Below, piece after piece: positions 47,743 through 58,236 of a stretch of 58,606 nt of DNA. The first letter of the stretch is position 1. Each line of letters opens with the position of its first letter. The translations under genes were made by a program, and so were the position numbers. This stretch comes from Victivallis lenta. Lineage in GTDB: Bacteria > Verrucomicrobiota > Lentisphaeria > Victivallales > Victivallaceae. The notes beneath the pieces were generated by a model. It was not told the DNA's origin. It saw only the letters and a program-made list of their open reading frames with translations, and ran no database searches. Where the stretch lies: positions 1-58,606 of the forward strand of contig NZ_VUNS01000031.1 in NCBI RefSeq assembly GCF_009695545.1. The letters are read 5' to 3'.

Positions 47743-50208
47743 TTACAAATATTTTCCGGTACGGCTCTCCGGCACATTTCTGATATCTTCCGGAGTGCCG
47801 GACGCGACGATCCTGCCGCCGTCCTTGCCGCCACCCGGTCCCATGTCGATGATATAGTCGGCATTGCCAATCACATCCAGATCGTGTTCAATCACGACGA
47901 CTGTCGCTCCATTGTCGATGAGAGCCTGAAATACTTTGAGAAGTGTCCGTACATCCAGAGGATGCAGTCCGATGGTCGGTTCATCAAAGACGAAGAGGGA
48001 ATCCGATTGCGTTTTACCCATCTCGCCTGCCAATTTCAGGCGTTGCGCTTCGCCGCCGGAAAGATTCGGCGTCTCCTCGCCGAGCGTCAGGTAACCAAGC
48101 CCCAGATTTTGCAAAGTCAGCAATCTGGAATATACGCTTTTCATTTTCTCGCAAATCCTGATCGCATTGTTGATATCCATCGCCATCAACTCCGGCAACG
48201 AGCAGCCGTCCGGCAGCTTCACGCCGGCGGCTTCCTTCGCATAACGGGTTCCCCGGCATTCCGTGCATGGAATATCCACATCAGGCAGAAATTGCACGTC
48301 CAGACTGATTTCTCCGGTCCCGTCACAGACCGGACAGCGCAGCTTCCCGGTGTTGTAGGAAAAATCACCGGCCTTGAAGCCGAGCCGCTTTGCATCGGGC
48401 GTCCTGGCGTAAATCTTGCGCAGTTCGTCATGCACGTTGGCATATGTCGCCACGGTGGAACGCACATTGATTCCGATCGGAGTCGCATCGATCAATTTTA
48501 CCTGCCTGATTCCCCCTGCTTCGACGGCGACAATATGTGCCGGCGTTTTTTTCCCGGCGATGGCGGCTTCCAGCCCGGGAATCAGACTTTCAAGGATCAG
48601 CGTCGTCTTGCCGGAGCCGGACACTCCGGTTACGACGGTCAGTTTCCCCTTCGGGATATCGATTTCGAGCGGCTTCACCGTATGAATCTTCGCTGTGGAG
48701 AGATGAATGCGGCCCTGAGAGAACAGATCGTCTTTTCCGGCACGTTTTCTCACTTTCGTGTCTGCGGTTCCGGCGAGAAAAGGACCGATCATGGAACGGC
48801 CGTTTTTTTCAATATCCGCGACAGTTCCTTCCGCAACGACAGATCCGCCTTCCGCTCCGGCTCCCGGTCCCATCTCTACAAGCCAGTCAGCTTCCGCCAG
48901 AATCTGTGTATCGTGATCAACCAGCAGGACGGAATTGCCATCGGCGATCAGATCGCGCATGACGCCGATCAAGCCGACGATATTGGACGGATGCAGTCCG
49001 ATGGACGGTTCATCCAGAACATACAGAACGCCTGAGGTGCGGTTGCGGACCGCGCGGGCAAGCTGCATTCGCTGCCTTTCACCGGTAGAAAGAGTGGAAG
49101 CTGCGCGGTCGAGTGCCAGGTATCCCAGTCCGAGATCCATCAGTCGTCTTGCAGCTGCCTGGAACGATTCGCAGATGCTTGTCGCCATGGGGCGCATCGC
49201 TTCCGGCAGGGAAGCAGGAACGCCGTCCACCCAGTGAACGAGTTCGGCAAGCGTCATCATGCAAGCCCGGTCCAGGGTAATCTCCCGCAGCCTCGGCGTT
49301 CTTGCCCGTTCCGATAAGCGCGTTCCGCCGCAATCCGGACAGGTTTCCTGCTTCAAAAAGCGTTCCACGCGCTTCATCCCCTGTTCGTCCTTGACTTTCG
49401 CCAGCGCGTTTTCCACGGTATAGACGGCATTGTAATAGGTAAAATCGAGTTCACCCGCCTGATTGGTGTTTTTGGAGTGATAGAAAATATGCTTCTTTTC
49501 CGCAGGACCGTTGTAAACGATCTCCTTTTCGGCATCCGTCAGCTCGCGAAACGGCACATCGGTGCGGACTCCCATTGCGCGGCAGACATCCGTCATAAGC
49601 GACCACATCAGCGAATTCCATGGAGCCACCGCGCCGTCGTCGATCGTGCGCGACTCATCCGGAACGAGCGTTGTCCGGTCAACGGTCCGCACCGTACCCG
49701 TTCCGTCGCAGGTCCGGCAGGCGCCCTGGCTGTTGAATGCCAGTTCTTCGGCCGACGGTGCATAGAATTTTACGCCGCATTCCGGACAAACCAGTTCCCG
49801 GCCGGCCGCAACTGCCAAAGAAGGTTCCAGCTCATGTCCGCAGGGACAGCGATGATTTGCCAGCCGCGAAAACATCAGACGCAGAACGTTCAGGAGTTCG
49901 GTCCCCGTGCCGAAGGTACTGCGTATGCCGGGAATTCCGGGACGCTGATGCAGTGCCAGCGCGGCCGGAACATACAGAACGTCATCCACCTGCGCCTTGG
50001 CCGCTCCGGTCATTTTGCGGCGGGTATAAGTGGAAAGCGCTTCCAGATACCGCCGGGAGCCTTCCGCATACAGCACTCCCAGCGCCAGCGACGATTTTCC
50101 GGAACCGGACACTCCGGCAACTCCGACAATTTTATTCAGCGGGATGTCCACATCGATATTTTTCAGATTGTGTACCCGCGCTCCACGGACTTTTATTCTA
50201 TCAATCAT
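47743..50208 (-). CDS. UvrA2-type excinuclease-related ABC protein
   Basis: An 821-residue soluble tandem ABC ATPase of the UvrA family, about 120 residues shorter than UvrA1. Walker A motifs are [14 protein letters not shown] and [14 protein letters not shown]. Signatures are [13 protein letters not shown] and [13 protein letters not shown]. Walker B segments are [13 protein letters not shown] and [13 protein letters not shown]. Zinc-finger cysteines are in [22 protein letters not shown] and CPVCDGTGE. UvrA2 proteins are linked to DNA damage tolerance or self-resistance to DNA-binding drugs. The ATG at 50208 is the likely start; a GTG at 50265 would add 19 unconserved residues. No uvrB or uvrC is near. 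Confidence 0.88.
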   Translation of the reverse strand: MIDRIKVRGARVHNLKNIDVDIPLNKIVGVAGVSGSGKSSLALGVLYAEGSRRYLEALSTYTRRKMTGAAKAQVDDVLYVPAALALHQRPGIPGIRSTFGTGTELLNVLRLMFSRLANHRCPCGHELEPSLAVAAGRELVCPECGVKFYAPSAEELAFNSQGACRTCDGTGTVRTVDRTTLVPDESRTIDDGAVAPWNSLMWSLMTDVCRAMGVRTDVPFRELTDAEKEIVYNGPAEKKHIFYHSKNTNQAGELDFTYYNAVYTVENALAKVKDEQGMKRVERFLKQETCPDCGGTRLSERARTPRLREITLDRACMMTLAELVHWVDGVPASLPEAMRPMATSICESFQAAARRLMDLGLGYLALDRAASTLSTGERQRMQLARAVRNRTSGVLYVLDEPSIGLHPSNIVGLIGVMRDLIADGNSVLLVDHDTQILAEADWLVEMGPGAGAEGGSVVAEGTVADIEKNGRSMIGPFLAGTADTKVRKRAGKDDLFSQGRIHLSTAKIHTVKPLEIDIPKGKLTVVTGVSGSGKTTLILESLIPGLEAAIAGKKTPAHIVAVEAGGIRQVKLIDATPIGINVRSTVATYANVHDELRKIYARTPDAKRLGFKAGDFSYNTGKLRCPVCDGTGEISLDVQFLPDVDIPCTECRGTRYAKEAAGVKLPDGCSLPELMAMDINNAIRICEKMKSVYSRLLTLQNLGLGYLTLGEETPNLSGGEAQRLKLAGEMGKTQSDSLFVFDEPTIGLHPLDVRTLLKVFQALIDNGATVVVIEHDLDVIGNADYIIDMGPGGGKDGGRIVASGTPEDIRNVPESRTGKYL

Positions 50209-51446
50209 AATTCTGTCAATCACCCGTTCTTCTGAACCATTAAGGCTGCAACTGCCGCCGGACACGTATATTCATCGATAACAACAGGTCCGGCCATCCC
50301 TCTTGTTCGGAATCACTGCTGTCGGAATTTACTTCGGGCATGGTCAGGTGTTCCCTACTCAAGTCCTTTTCCTCCCGCATATCTTTCGTGCCTGCATTAT
50401 ACCATAGACCCAATTGCTCTGGAATCAAATATTTAATCAGTCTGTTTCCTTTTTTTACGGAGTGTATAACCAGTGTATTTCCGTTTCGGCAATACGGCGG
50501 GAGCCTGCGCGTCTCTGATTGTCGGAACCGTGGTTTCCGCTGGGGGAATCCTTATGCCGCGGAACTGGGCCGATTCCATTTATCCATGGCTCGAACGGGC
50601 GGGATGGCAGGAAAATATCGGCGCTGTTCAGAAAGCGGTTTCGGGACCTTTTCTGCTTTATATCACCTGGCTGACGGATGCTTCTGCATGGCACTTCTGT
50701 TCGCTGCGCCGTCCGTCCGGAATTCCGGTTCTCTTTTCTTTTGAGGGAACTCCGTGGATGTCCTCTTCCGGCAGCTTTTCCATGCGCCGGAACGGCAGCA
50801 CACACCGGCTGGATTGTATCGATGGCGTGTCCCATGTTTTCGGCGGCGGAGGATTCGAAAAGTGTGAATTGCGTAATCAGAGGAGGGGAGGAACAGCAGC
50901 ATCACGCCTCCGGAAAAGCTCAAACGGAACGGCAGCGGATCAACTTACCGGTTCGAGAGCGAAATGGGAATCGTCGGACTCCGATTCCTCTTCATTTGAG
51001 AAGCGGAAAATGAGATTGATAACTTAATTCATTTATAATTTTGTTTTTTGCGATAATACGAAATTAAACATAATATTTATATTGAGATATATTAATATTG
51101 TATATGTTTTTTCTTTATTTATTGTTGATTAATGGTATAAATAGGATTATTATAATATATTCATAAATTTTATGATCGTGTTTTCAATGGCGTGATGTGA
51201 TTGTTGTGTTGAGAAAATAATGGATATTTTTGTGACGCTATATCGTTTTTTTATCGCATTATCTTGGCGGTGTTTTTTGAGCGCTCAACGGCCAGGCCGG
51301 GAGTTCATCTGTTCTCTCAAAAATTCCAGATATAGCGGCGCAGAAACTGTTGTTGCGGACTCTGCTCAGGATTAAAATTTAATTATCGCAGAATTGAGTA
51401 TTTAACAATCATCATATAAAATACTATTTTCAAGAAAGAATTGTAA
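50209..51446. other. Gene-poor region, AT-rich in its second half
   Basis: About 1.2 kb without a recognisable gene. An open frame at 50473-51027 (plus) encodes a 184-residue chain with one hydrophobic stretch (CASLIVGTVVSAGGILM) and then low-complexity Ser/Arg-rich sequence. It has no convincing family and a poor ribosome site, so it may be chance or a relic. From about 51020 to 51240 the sequence becomes strikingly AT-rich, unlike the flanks, as often seen at sites of recent insertion. Confidence 0.45.
51394..51422 (+). promoter_or_regulatory. Possible sigma-70 promoter of the giant secreted protein
   Basis: TTGAGT (51394-51399) and TAAAAT (51417-51422) are separated by 17 bases, ending 24 bases before the ATG at 51447. 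The match is good for a -35/-10 pair, but the AT-rich setting makes chance matches common. Confidence 0.4.
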
Positions 51447-54017
51447 ATGATCTGGCGTAATTTGTGTCTGGCTGCCGCTTTTGCAGTGACGGGAGTACTG
51501 GCCGCGGAGAATCTGATCGACGCTCCGCAGAAATTGGAACTTGAGCGGGCAACCTATCGCAAAATTACAATCAAGTGGGAATATCCCGCCGACGGGACCC
51601 AGATTGCCGGCTATCGTATTTATCGGGATGGAAAAGAAATTTCCCGTTCAACTGAAACCGTTTTCACCGATACCAGTGTTGTCCCCGGCAAATATTACGA
51701 ATACAGCGTGGATGCCGTCACCACAGGCGGCAAATCCTCCGATCTGTCGGCACCTTTGAAAGTCAAGACGTTTGATTCCGTTGATTTTGCTCAGCATGAA
51801 CAAGTGGAAAGCGTTGTCGATTCGCTGCACGATATGCCGGCGAAAAATCTGACCGCGCTTTCTCTGCTTTCCGCAATCAAAGCCGGTTTTGAAAGTCTGA
51901 CCGGCAGTAGCCTGGCGATGAATACGTTCGACACCGAACTGATCAGTCAAATGATTTCCGAGGAACTGGAGGTGATCAAAACGGCGGTGCCGGACTGGAC
52001 CGATGCGGAACGGATCGCCGCCCAGGCAGAGCTGGACGCGTGCCTGAAGGAAAGCTTCGGCGGCCATTCCATGGAGCAAGTCTATATCTATGAACGCCTG
52101 ACGACGCTTGCCGAAGCCCATTGGGAGAAAGGAAACAAGCAGGCGGCAGCCATCCTGTATGAATTTTCATTGAAATTTCTCAGCGATCAGGAGAATTGTG
52201 TTTCGAGCACCCTGAATCGTCTTTCTGTTTTCAAAGTTGCTCATCTGACTGCGGAAAGCGGCGCTGATGAAGTTGAGGCCGCACTTGCGGCGTCTGCGTC
52301 CGAAAGACTTCGTTTTTTTGATTTCTTTCCCGACTCGAAAGGAAATGAAGCGAGATTTATTTACAGCTATCTGGCCGGACAGTATTTCAGGCATTTCCCG
52401 AAGCTGCTCCCTTATGATGATTATCGGGAACAGGCATTCCTTGCAGCCCGTTCCTGCGCAGTCAAACAGCAGGAACTGTTCGGGAAAGTGCCGGGCAACA
52501 ACCGGCTCGAACAAATCGAAGCCTGGCAGCTGATCCGGGTCAAGGTCAAACTCCATGACGCGGCAGGCAATCCGCGCCGCGGTTCGATCAAGGTAGCCAA
52601 CGTAACGGCGGATACGAAACCGGAGCTTTTCCCGGACGAACCTTACTATGAAGAACGCACATTTGCAATCGACGGCGAGGCGGAAATTCCGGTTTATGCC
52701 GGGCACGTCTACGAAATCACGGCCCGGATCGCGATTTCCGGCGGCAGCGACCTGGTGCTGAATCTGCCTTCTTTTCCGCAGCAGGACGACCGGCAGATCG
52801 TCTATGACACGCACGGCAATCCGGTACAGTCTCCAGCGACGAATGGGCCGACGGCCGAAATCGTCGTGGCCGATTCCGATTTCCCCTATAACCTCAGGTT
52901 TGAGCGTGATATCGACGTGTTTACGCTGAGTTGGGACTGGGTTGACACGGCGGACTTTAAGGCTGCGGGCTTCAAGGTTTTCAATGGGAATACGCTGGTT
53001 GCCGCCGTCACCGGAAACAGCGCGGCGAATATCCGGCTGGCTGCGCCGGACGGCAATTACACCTATACGGTCGCCGCGTTCGATGCGAACGGCCAACTCT
53101 CCCGCTTCAGCGTGCCGGTCACGGTCGAGCCGGGGGATCAGAGCGCCCATGCGGAATTTTTTGAGTGGTTGCGGCAGCATTTCGGTGATCAGCCGGTTCT
53201 TTCCACGGATGATTCCGACGGAGACGGCGTGGACAATTATCACGAATTTCTGAACGGCACCGATCCGACCTGCGCCCCGGCGCCGACTCCGTCGGACAAG
53301 CAGGTCACCTACACGAAAATTACCCTGAACTGGGAATGCGCGCCGGAATTGAGCGAAGGCGCGGTCTGGACGATCCGCCGGGATGGAACGGAAGTCGGCA
53401 CTTCCCTGACCGCCTCCTTTACCGACAGCGGCCTGATTCCGGGCATGGAATACCGGTACACGATCCGCGGGGAGTTCGCCAACGGTTCCGGGACCGACTG
53501 GAGCGCTCCGCTGCAGTTGAAAACTCAGAAGCCGGAAACCGTCGCTTACGGCGACAAACTCCAGCAGGTCGTGGACCTTTTCAACCCGATCGAACTGGCG
53601 GATTATACTGCCCCGAGCCTAATCTCCGCGGTGAAAAGCGCCGTGGAAGCCGTAACCGGCGCCAATATCACGTTCACTGTCGTCGACGAGTCGCTGCTCG
53701 AGAAACTGGTTGCGGCGGAATTTGAGCTGCTTCGGGAGAGCACCGGCAGCATGACTGCGGCGGAGCGGCTGACGCTGCGCAACGAACTGTCGCAGATGAT
53801 GGCCGAGGATTTCGGCGGCAACTCTTTTGAACACATGTATATCCACAGCAAGCTCGCTGAACTGGCGGAAGAACACTGGGCGGCTTATCTCGCCGATCGG
53901 AGCAAAACCGGCAGCCGGACAGCCGCCGAAGCTCTGTACGATGCTTCGCTGGGTTTCATGAAGAACCATCAGGTGACAGTTTATTCAACGCTGTACCGCC
54001 TTGCTGCAATGCAGTGA
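51447..54017 (+). CDS. Giant secreted fibronectin-III/DGDG-repeat protein, N-terminal part up to in-frame TGA
   Basis: An 856-residue exported, modular protein. The signal peptide is MIWRNLCLAAAFAVTGVLA. An FN3 domain spans about residues 25-105 (YRKITIKWEYPADGTQIAGY), followed by a helical module about 110-280 and beta domains to about 570. A calcium-binding-like DDSDGDGVDNYHEFLNGTDP lies near 590. Then the whole pattern restarts (second copy FN3 from about 612, helical module LISAVKSAVEAVTGANITF). It stops at TGA (54015-54017) within the second helical module. The frame continues openly after the TGA, so this is probably the front of one ~1,940-residue gene. The role is probably cell-surface or extracellular adhesion; no catalytic motif is seen. 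Confidence 0.75.
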   Translation: MIWRNLCLAAAFAVTGVLAAENLIDAPQKLELERATYRKITIKWEYPADGTQIAGYRIYRDGKEISRSTETVFTDTSVVPGKYYEYSVDAVTTGGKSSDLSAPLKVKTFDSVDFAQHEQVESVVDSLHDMPAKNLTALSLLSAIKAGFESLTGSSLAMNTFDTELISQMISEELEVIKTAVPDWTDAERIAAQAELDACLKESFGGHSMEQVYIYERLTTLAEAHWEKGNKQAAAILYEFSLKFLSDQENCVSSTLNRLSVFKVAHLTAESGADEVEAALAASASERLRFFDFFPDSKGNEARFIYSYLAGQYFRHFPKLLPYDDYREQAFLAARSCAVKQQELFGKVPGNNRLEQIEAWQLIRVKVKLHDAAGNPRRGSIKVANVTADTKPELFPDEPYYEERTFAIDGEAEIPVYAGHVYEITARIAISGGSDLVLNLPSFPQQDDRQIVYDTHGNPVQSPATNGPTAEIVVADSDFPYNLRFERDIDVFTLSWDWVDTADFKAAGFKVFNGNTLVAAVTGNSAANIRLAAPDGNYTYTVAAFDANGQLSRFSVPVTVEPGDQSAHAEFFEWLRQHFGDQPVLSTDDSDGDGVDNYHEFLNGTDPTCAPAPTPSDKQVTYTKITLNWECAPELSEGAVWTIRRDGTEVGTSLTASFTDSGLIPGMEYRYTIRGEFANGSGTDWSAPLQLKTQKPETVAYGDKLQQVVDLFNPIELADYTAPSLISAVKSAVEAVTGANITFTVVDESLLEKLVAAEFELLRESTGSMTAAERLTLRNELSQMMAEDFGGNSFEHMYIHSKLAELAEEHWAAYLADRSKTGSRTAAEALYDASLGFMKNHQVTVYSTLYRLAAMQ

Positions 54018-54062
54018 CAGGCACTGGATGCGGAAAGCTCCCGCGAGGAAATCAAGGGGGCT

Positions 54063-57000
54063 TTGACCCGCCAGCGGGATATCCAGCTGCGTTTCTTCGA
54101 CTTCTTCGACACCGTGGATGACGAATCCGGAACTGTGATTCATCCCTATATTTCCATTCTGAATGCGTATTACCGATACTTCCCGGTGATGCTGGCATAT
54201 GAGAATTACGATCATGAAATCTTTGATTCGGCCATGCAGATCCGGAATGCCCTGGCCGGGATTGAAACGAAAATATCCACGGTTTCTCTGCTGAAAAAGG
54301 TTGCGGCCTGGAATCTGGTTCCGCTGACGATTTCCAGTGAAGCCGCCGGAGCTGCCTCAGGAACTCTGACACTCCGTAACGTCAGCACAAGATTGAATTA
54401 TCCGCTGGTTGACGACGATTTTCAAGATATCCGCACTGTCCGGCTTCAGGCCGGGACGCAGAGTCTGCCGGTCTACGGCGGGCATTGGTACGAACTCGAA
54501 CTGGTTACCCCTGTGAACGGCGGCCCGGATTGGAAGCGGGTCATCGGCCCGCTCTTCTTCCCGGCCGGGGAAAAGGTCGTTTACGACTCCTTTGCGGGAA
54601 TCAGCCGCGAAACGCTTCCCGCCGGAACCGCCGGAGCGACGCTGGCGCTGAAGCTCGAACAACCGCTCGCACCTTACAACCTGAGGGAGGAAAAGCTGCC
54701 GGATGCGCTGACGCTTTCGTGGGACTGGGCGGCGCCGGAAAGATTCACGCTCGACCATTTCAAAGTCTACCGCGGTGACACGGTCGTCGGGACCTCCGCA
54801 ACGCAGACGCTCGCCGGGATTCCGCGCGTGGTGGCGGAAGATGCGGCCTATGCGTACACGGTCACGGCGGTCAGCGCCTCCGGGGCTGAAACGCGCCGCA
54901 GCCCGGCGCTTCAGGTGCTCCCGGATTTCACGGCGGAGGAAAAAGCCTACTTCGAGTGGAAACACCGTTATTTCGGCGACGCCCCGACCCTGGCGACCGA
55001 CGATCCCGACGGCGACGGACTCAGCAACTATCAGGAATTCCTGCTTGGATCGAATCCTCTTGTAGCACCGCCGGAAACGTTGCCGGAGGAGTTGCAGAGC
55101 AAGCGTCAGCCGGGAGCCGAAGTCGCCTACTATGAAGGAAATTGGAACTATCTGCCCGATTTCGGTAAACAGAAGCCGTTCAAATCCGATGTCGTGAAGA
55201 ATTTCTGTTTTGCCGCCACTTCGGGCGAAATCCTGACCAGCGGCCTGAGCGATCATGTCGGCGCGGTGGTGACCGGCTTCTTTGAAGTTCCGGCGACCGG
55301 AAAATACAAATTCTTCATGAGCAACGACGACGCGGCGCGTCTGCAGGTGGACGGCGTCACGGTGATCGAAAATAATCGTCCCGGTTCGCCGCAGGAATAC
55401 CTGGCGGAAGTTCCGCTGAAGGCCGGTATCCATTCGTTCCGGCTTGAATATGTGGAATACGAGAGCAATGCCAAGCTGCAGATCAACTGGGAAGGGGCCG
55501 GCTTTGAACGCCGTTCCTTCGACGGCGATAACGTCTGGCACTACTCCGGCGGTCTCGGCCAGGAGGCGCTTGAATACCTGCAGTGGCAGCGCGACACCGA
55601 CGGCGACGGCATCGTCGATGCGGACGAGATGAAGCTCGGCACCGACTGGAAGAGCAAAGACAGCGACGGTGACGGCCTTTCGGATTGGGACGAAATCTAC
55701 CAGTACCACACCGATCCGACCAAGACCGACACCAACGGAAACGGCCTTAATGATTATGATGAAGTTTTTCTCGCAGGAGAAGATTCACCTATCGATTTGA
55801 GTAATGCCGGGTTTGAACAAGTGAGAAAACGCCCAGGCTCCCGATTTTATGCCTATTCTGGTAAATGGGAAATTAAAGGCAACTCAATCCGGGCTGTAGA
55901 CCGACGCGGATCAGTTGAGTGCGAAGTTTCTGTTTCGGCTGCCAATATATATAAATTGGAATTCGACGTCAGAAACTATTTTGGAGCTGTCAATCCGACA
56001 GAAGCAGTTCTGGATGTCTATGTGGATGATGTGTTTTGTGGAACGCAGACAGTACCTCTTACAAGTGAAGTTTCGACGGCACTCTTCCATACCGCATTTC
56101 TTCCGGTTGGATCTCATCGTGTACGCCTGGCTTGGGATAATTATCGGAGTAGCGGCTCTTTGCAGCTTGATACATTTCGGATGCTCGGGCTGAAGTCTCT
56201 TTCTGGTGAGGAAAGTGGTCGATTAGAGTTAGTGGAAAAAGTTCTTTCCAAACGTAACTCGGTGAAATTGTCAGCAGAAAGTCGGGTATCTCCATATTGC
56301 TTGGAGGGAACCGCCTTGTTTCCGACAAAGGTACAGATAGGGGATTCTGTTGCCGGGACACAACTTCCCGACAACGGTTGGTATGCAAATATACCATTAC
56401 AGGAAACCGAGCAAACAACTTTTGAAGTAACATTTGAGAACGGTGGCTTTCGTCGTGAAGGAAAGGTGAAATGGAAGCAAACTAACCTTCTGACTGAGAC
56501 GGAAGAGAGAATTCGAATCCGTAAAGGCGATTCGTTAAGACTTACAGCTTTTCCCGCTTTTGCCGATACTGGTTTTTGGCAAATTTCCGGCGGTCCAGTC
56601 GAAATTTCCGGAATTGCGCGTCAAGCGGTTGTACAACGCTTCGACCAAGCCGGAGAGTATATGTTGACTGGACGTTTCCAGGCAGAGGGAGAGACTCAGG
56701 AAAAAAGCCTTGTTGTGGAGGTTGTGGATTATGCGTTCTCCCAAGAGGATATTGTGTGTTGGCTTGGTCGAGTTCGTCAATGGCAGGTTTCTGCTCCTTC
56801 GGAAGCGGTAACTTTTCAGTTTGACAAGCGGTTGCGCGATGCCCGATATTCAATTTCCGGAAATAATCATTCATTTTCAGTGTATATCGATGACAATCAA
56901 GTCCGCTGTGTTGCTGCACGTCTCGGCGAGGAAGGGCCTGTTATGGCGGTTCAGCAAATTTCCGGTATGGGTATTTATTCATCCTACCAGACAGGAATGC

Positions 57001-57275
57001 GTATGCTGGAAACTTATGAGGATGGTTCGCAACTTCATGAGATGACTGTGGTCTGTTCTCCGGTACGGGCAGATGTGGAATTGCGGTTGAATATTTTTGT
57101 AGCCGGGGTAGTCTTTGATGATGGTACAGTGAGCAAAGTATTAGATGTTTCAGACTTCAATGACGTCGGAATTGCCAAAGTACGTTTTATTCGATCAACG
57201 GAAGTGAATACCTCGGTTTGCCATCACATGTCAGCTTATCAGAATGGTGAATATATAGGAGTGAGACCGCGATGA
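54063..57275 (+). CDS. Giant secreted protein, C-terminal part after the in-frame TGA (PA14 and DGDG repeats)
   Basis: A 1070-residue frame in phase with the preceding part. Only a poor TTG start exists and there is no signal peptide, so it is best read as the rest of the interrupted gene. It completes the second helical/beta module. Then come DDPDGDGLSNYQEFLLGSNP (near residue 317), a PA14-like domain about 350-485 (VVTGFFEVPATGKYKFFMSN, DDAARLQVDG), and further calcium repeats DTDGDGIVDADEMKLGTD and DSDGDGLSDWDEIYQYHTDP (about 510-565). A 500-residue beta-rich tail of unknown type follows. Codon composition turns AT-rich from about 55750, at the start of that tail. It overlaps the next start by four bases. 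Confidence 0.6.
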   Translation: MTRQRDIQLRFFDFFDTVDDESGTVIHPYISILNAYYRYFPVMLAYENYDHEIFDSAMQIRNALAGIETKISTVSLLKKVAAWNLVPLTISSEAAGAASGTLTLRNVSTRLNYPLVDDDFQDIRTVRLQAGTQSLPVYGGHWYELELVTPVNGGPDWKRVIGPLFFPAGEKVVYDSFAGISRETLPAGTAGATLALKLEQPLAPYNLREEKLPDALTLSWDWAAPERFTLDHFKVYRGDTVVGTSATQTLAGIPRVVAEDAAYAYTVTAVSASGAETRRSPALQVLPDFTAEEKAYFEWKHRYFGDAPTLATDDPDGDGLSNYQEFLLGSNPLVAPPETLPEELQSKRQPGAEVAYYEGNWNYLPDFGKQKPFKSDVVKNFCFAATSGEILTSGLSDHVGAVVTGFFEVPATGKYKFFMSNDDAARLQVDGVTVIENNRPGSPQEYLAEVPLKAGIHSFRLEYVEYESNAKLQINWEGAGFERRSFDGDNVWHYSGGLGQEALEYLQWQRDTDGDGIVDADEMKLGTDWKSKDSDGDGLSDWDEIYQYHTDPTKTDTNGNGLNDYDEVFLAGEDSPIDLSNAGFEQVRKRPGSRFYAYSGKWEIKGNSIRAVDRRGSVECEVSVSAANIYKLEFDVRNYFGAVNPTEAVLDVYVDDVFCGTQTVPLTSEVSTALFHTAFLPVGSHRVRLAWDNYRSSGSLQLDTFRMLGLKSLSGEESGRLELVEKVLSKRNSVKLSAESRVSPYCLEGTALFPTKVQIGDSVAGTQLPDNGWYANIPLQETEQTTFEVTFENGGFRREGKVKWKQTNLLTETEERIRIRKGDSLRLTAFPAFADTGFWQISGGPVEISGIARQAVVQRFDQAGEYMLTGRFQAEGETQEKSLVVEVVDYAFSQEDIVCWLGRVRQWQVSAPSEAVTFQFDKRLRDARYSISGNNHSFSVYIDDNQVRCVAARLGEEGPVMAVQQISGMGIYSSYQTGMRMLETYEDGSQLHEMTVVCSPVRADVELRLNIFVAGVVFDDGTVSKVLDVSDFNDVGIAKVRFIRSTEVNTSVCHHMSAYQNGEYIGVRPR

Positions 57276-58195
57276 ACAGACGGCTCTTGATATTGGGAAG
57301 TATTACAGGCATCGGAATAGTCTTGGCTTTTGGAATCATCTGTTTTCGTGTTCCAGACGAGAAATCGAAGAAACAAGAAAAAGAAGTCCGCATTTCAGAA
57401 CCGGAAAGACCGGTTGCCGCCGGATTTCCCCAAATTACATCTTCATATGGGATGCGGATAATTGAAGCAGAAAGCAAGGATGTTTTTCAAATTGTGAATC
57501 CAGAAGATGATAAAACGACCGCAATACGATTGCGACTGGTACATGCGTTGCCGGATACACTTTCCGCAAAAGATCGTGCCGCAATTGTGGAATATTTGAA
57601 ATACGGTCCTAATAGCGATATCGAATATGTAATCAAAAACGACTTGATGAATAAACTGCGCAACCAAAAAGTACTTCCGCCTGAACTGACTGGAGCGTTG
57701 CTGGACTTATACTCAGATCGTGAGCAGGATATGGTAGTACGCTCCTACGCATTACAGCATCTGCGCCCACAGTATGAATTAACCGGTGAAGTAGAAATTG
57801 CGAAGGCATTTCTGGCCGCCTTGGATGAATCGGAAAATGAAATTGCAGGAGGAGCACTTCTGGCATTGCGTTATTTAGCAACAGAATATCCAGACGAGTT
57901 TAGCGCTCCGGAGGTCTCGTCCCGCGCCGCACAAATTGCAGCGGATACAAATTGTTATATCCTGACACGGATTTCAGCAATCCAAGTCGCGTCACAGCTT
58001 GGGAATTCAGAAGTCGCTATTGTTGCACGACAACTCGCTGAGGATGAAACAACCCCTTTGGTTTTAAGGTTATCTGCAGTTGCGGGATTGGGAATTTTGA
58101 AATCCCCCGAAAGTGTGCCTCTGCTGCAAACTTTGGCAAAACGTGAAGACCCAATTGGTAATGCTGCACGTGCTGCATTGGTTCGTATAAATTGA
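57272..58195 (+). CDS. Membrane-anchored HEAT-repeat-like protein
   Basis: A 307-residue protein with an N-terminal anchor (ILGSITGIGIVLAFGIICF), a charged linker (EKSKKQEKEVR) and then helical repeats of HEAT/armadillo type. Examples are MVVRSYALQHLRPQYELTGE, GGALLALRYLATEYPDEF, RISAIQVASQLGNSEVAIVA and LRLSAVAGLGILKSPESVPL. These are protein-binding scaffolds. The start overlaps the stop of the giant protein (ATGA), so the two are co-translated and likely interact at the envelope. Composition is AT-rich like the tail of that protein. Confidence 0.75.
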   Translation: MNRRLLILGSITGIGIVLAFGIICFRVPDEKSKKQEKEVRISEPERPVAAGFPQITSSYGMRIIEAESKDVFQIVNPEDDKTTAIRLRLVHALPDTLSAKDRAAIVEYLKYGPNSDIEYVIKNDLMNKLRNQKVLPPELTGALLDLYSDREQDMVVRSYALQHLRPQYELTGEVEIAKAFLAALDESENEIAGGALLALRYLATEYPDEFSAPEVSSRAAQIAADTNCYILTRISAIQVASQLGNSEVAIVARQLAEDETTPLVLRLSAVAGLGILKSPESVPLLQTLAKREDPIGNAARAALVRIN

Positions 58196-58236
58196 ATTCA
58201 GAAATCATTTTGTTATATAGGAATGAACTCAAACAG

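Noticed and set aside
54015-54017. TGA read as tryptophan or selenocysteine
   Set aside because: TGA ends many intact genes in this window (for example capF and the 145-residue cupin gene), so it is a normal stop. No selenocysteine-type hairpin was evident just downstream.
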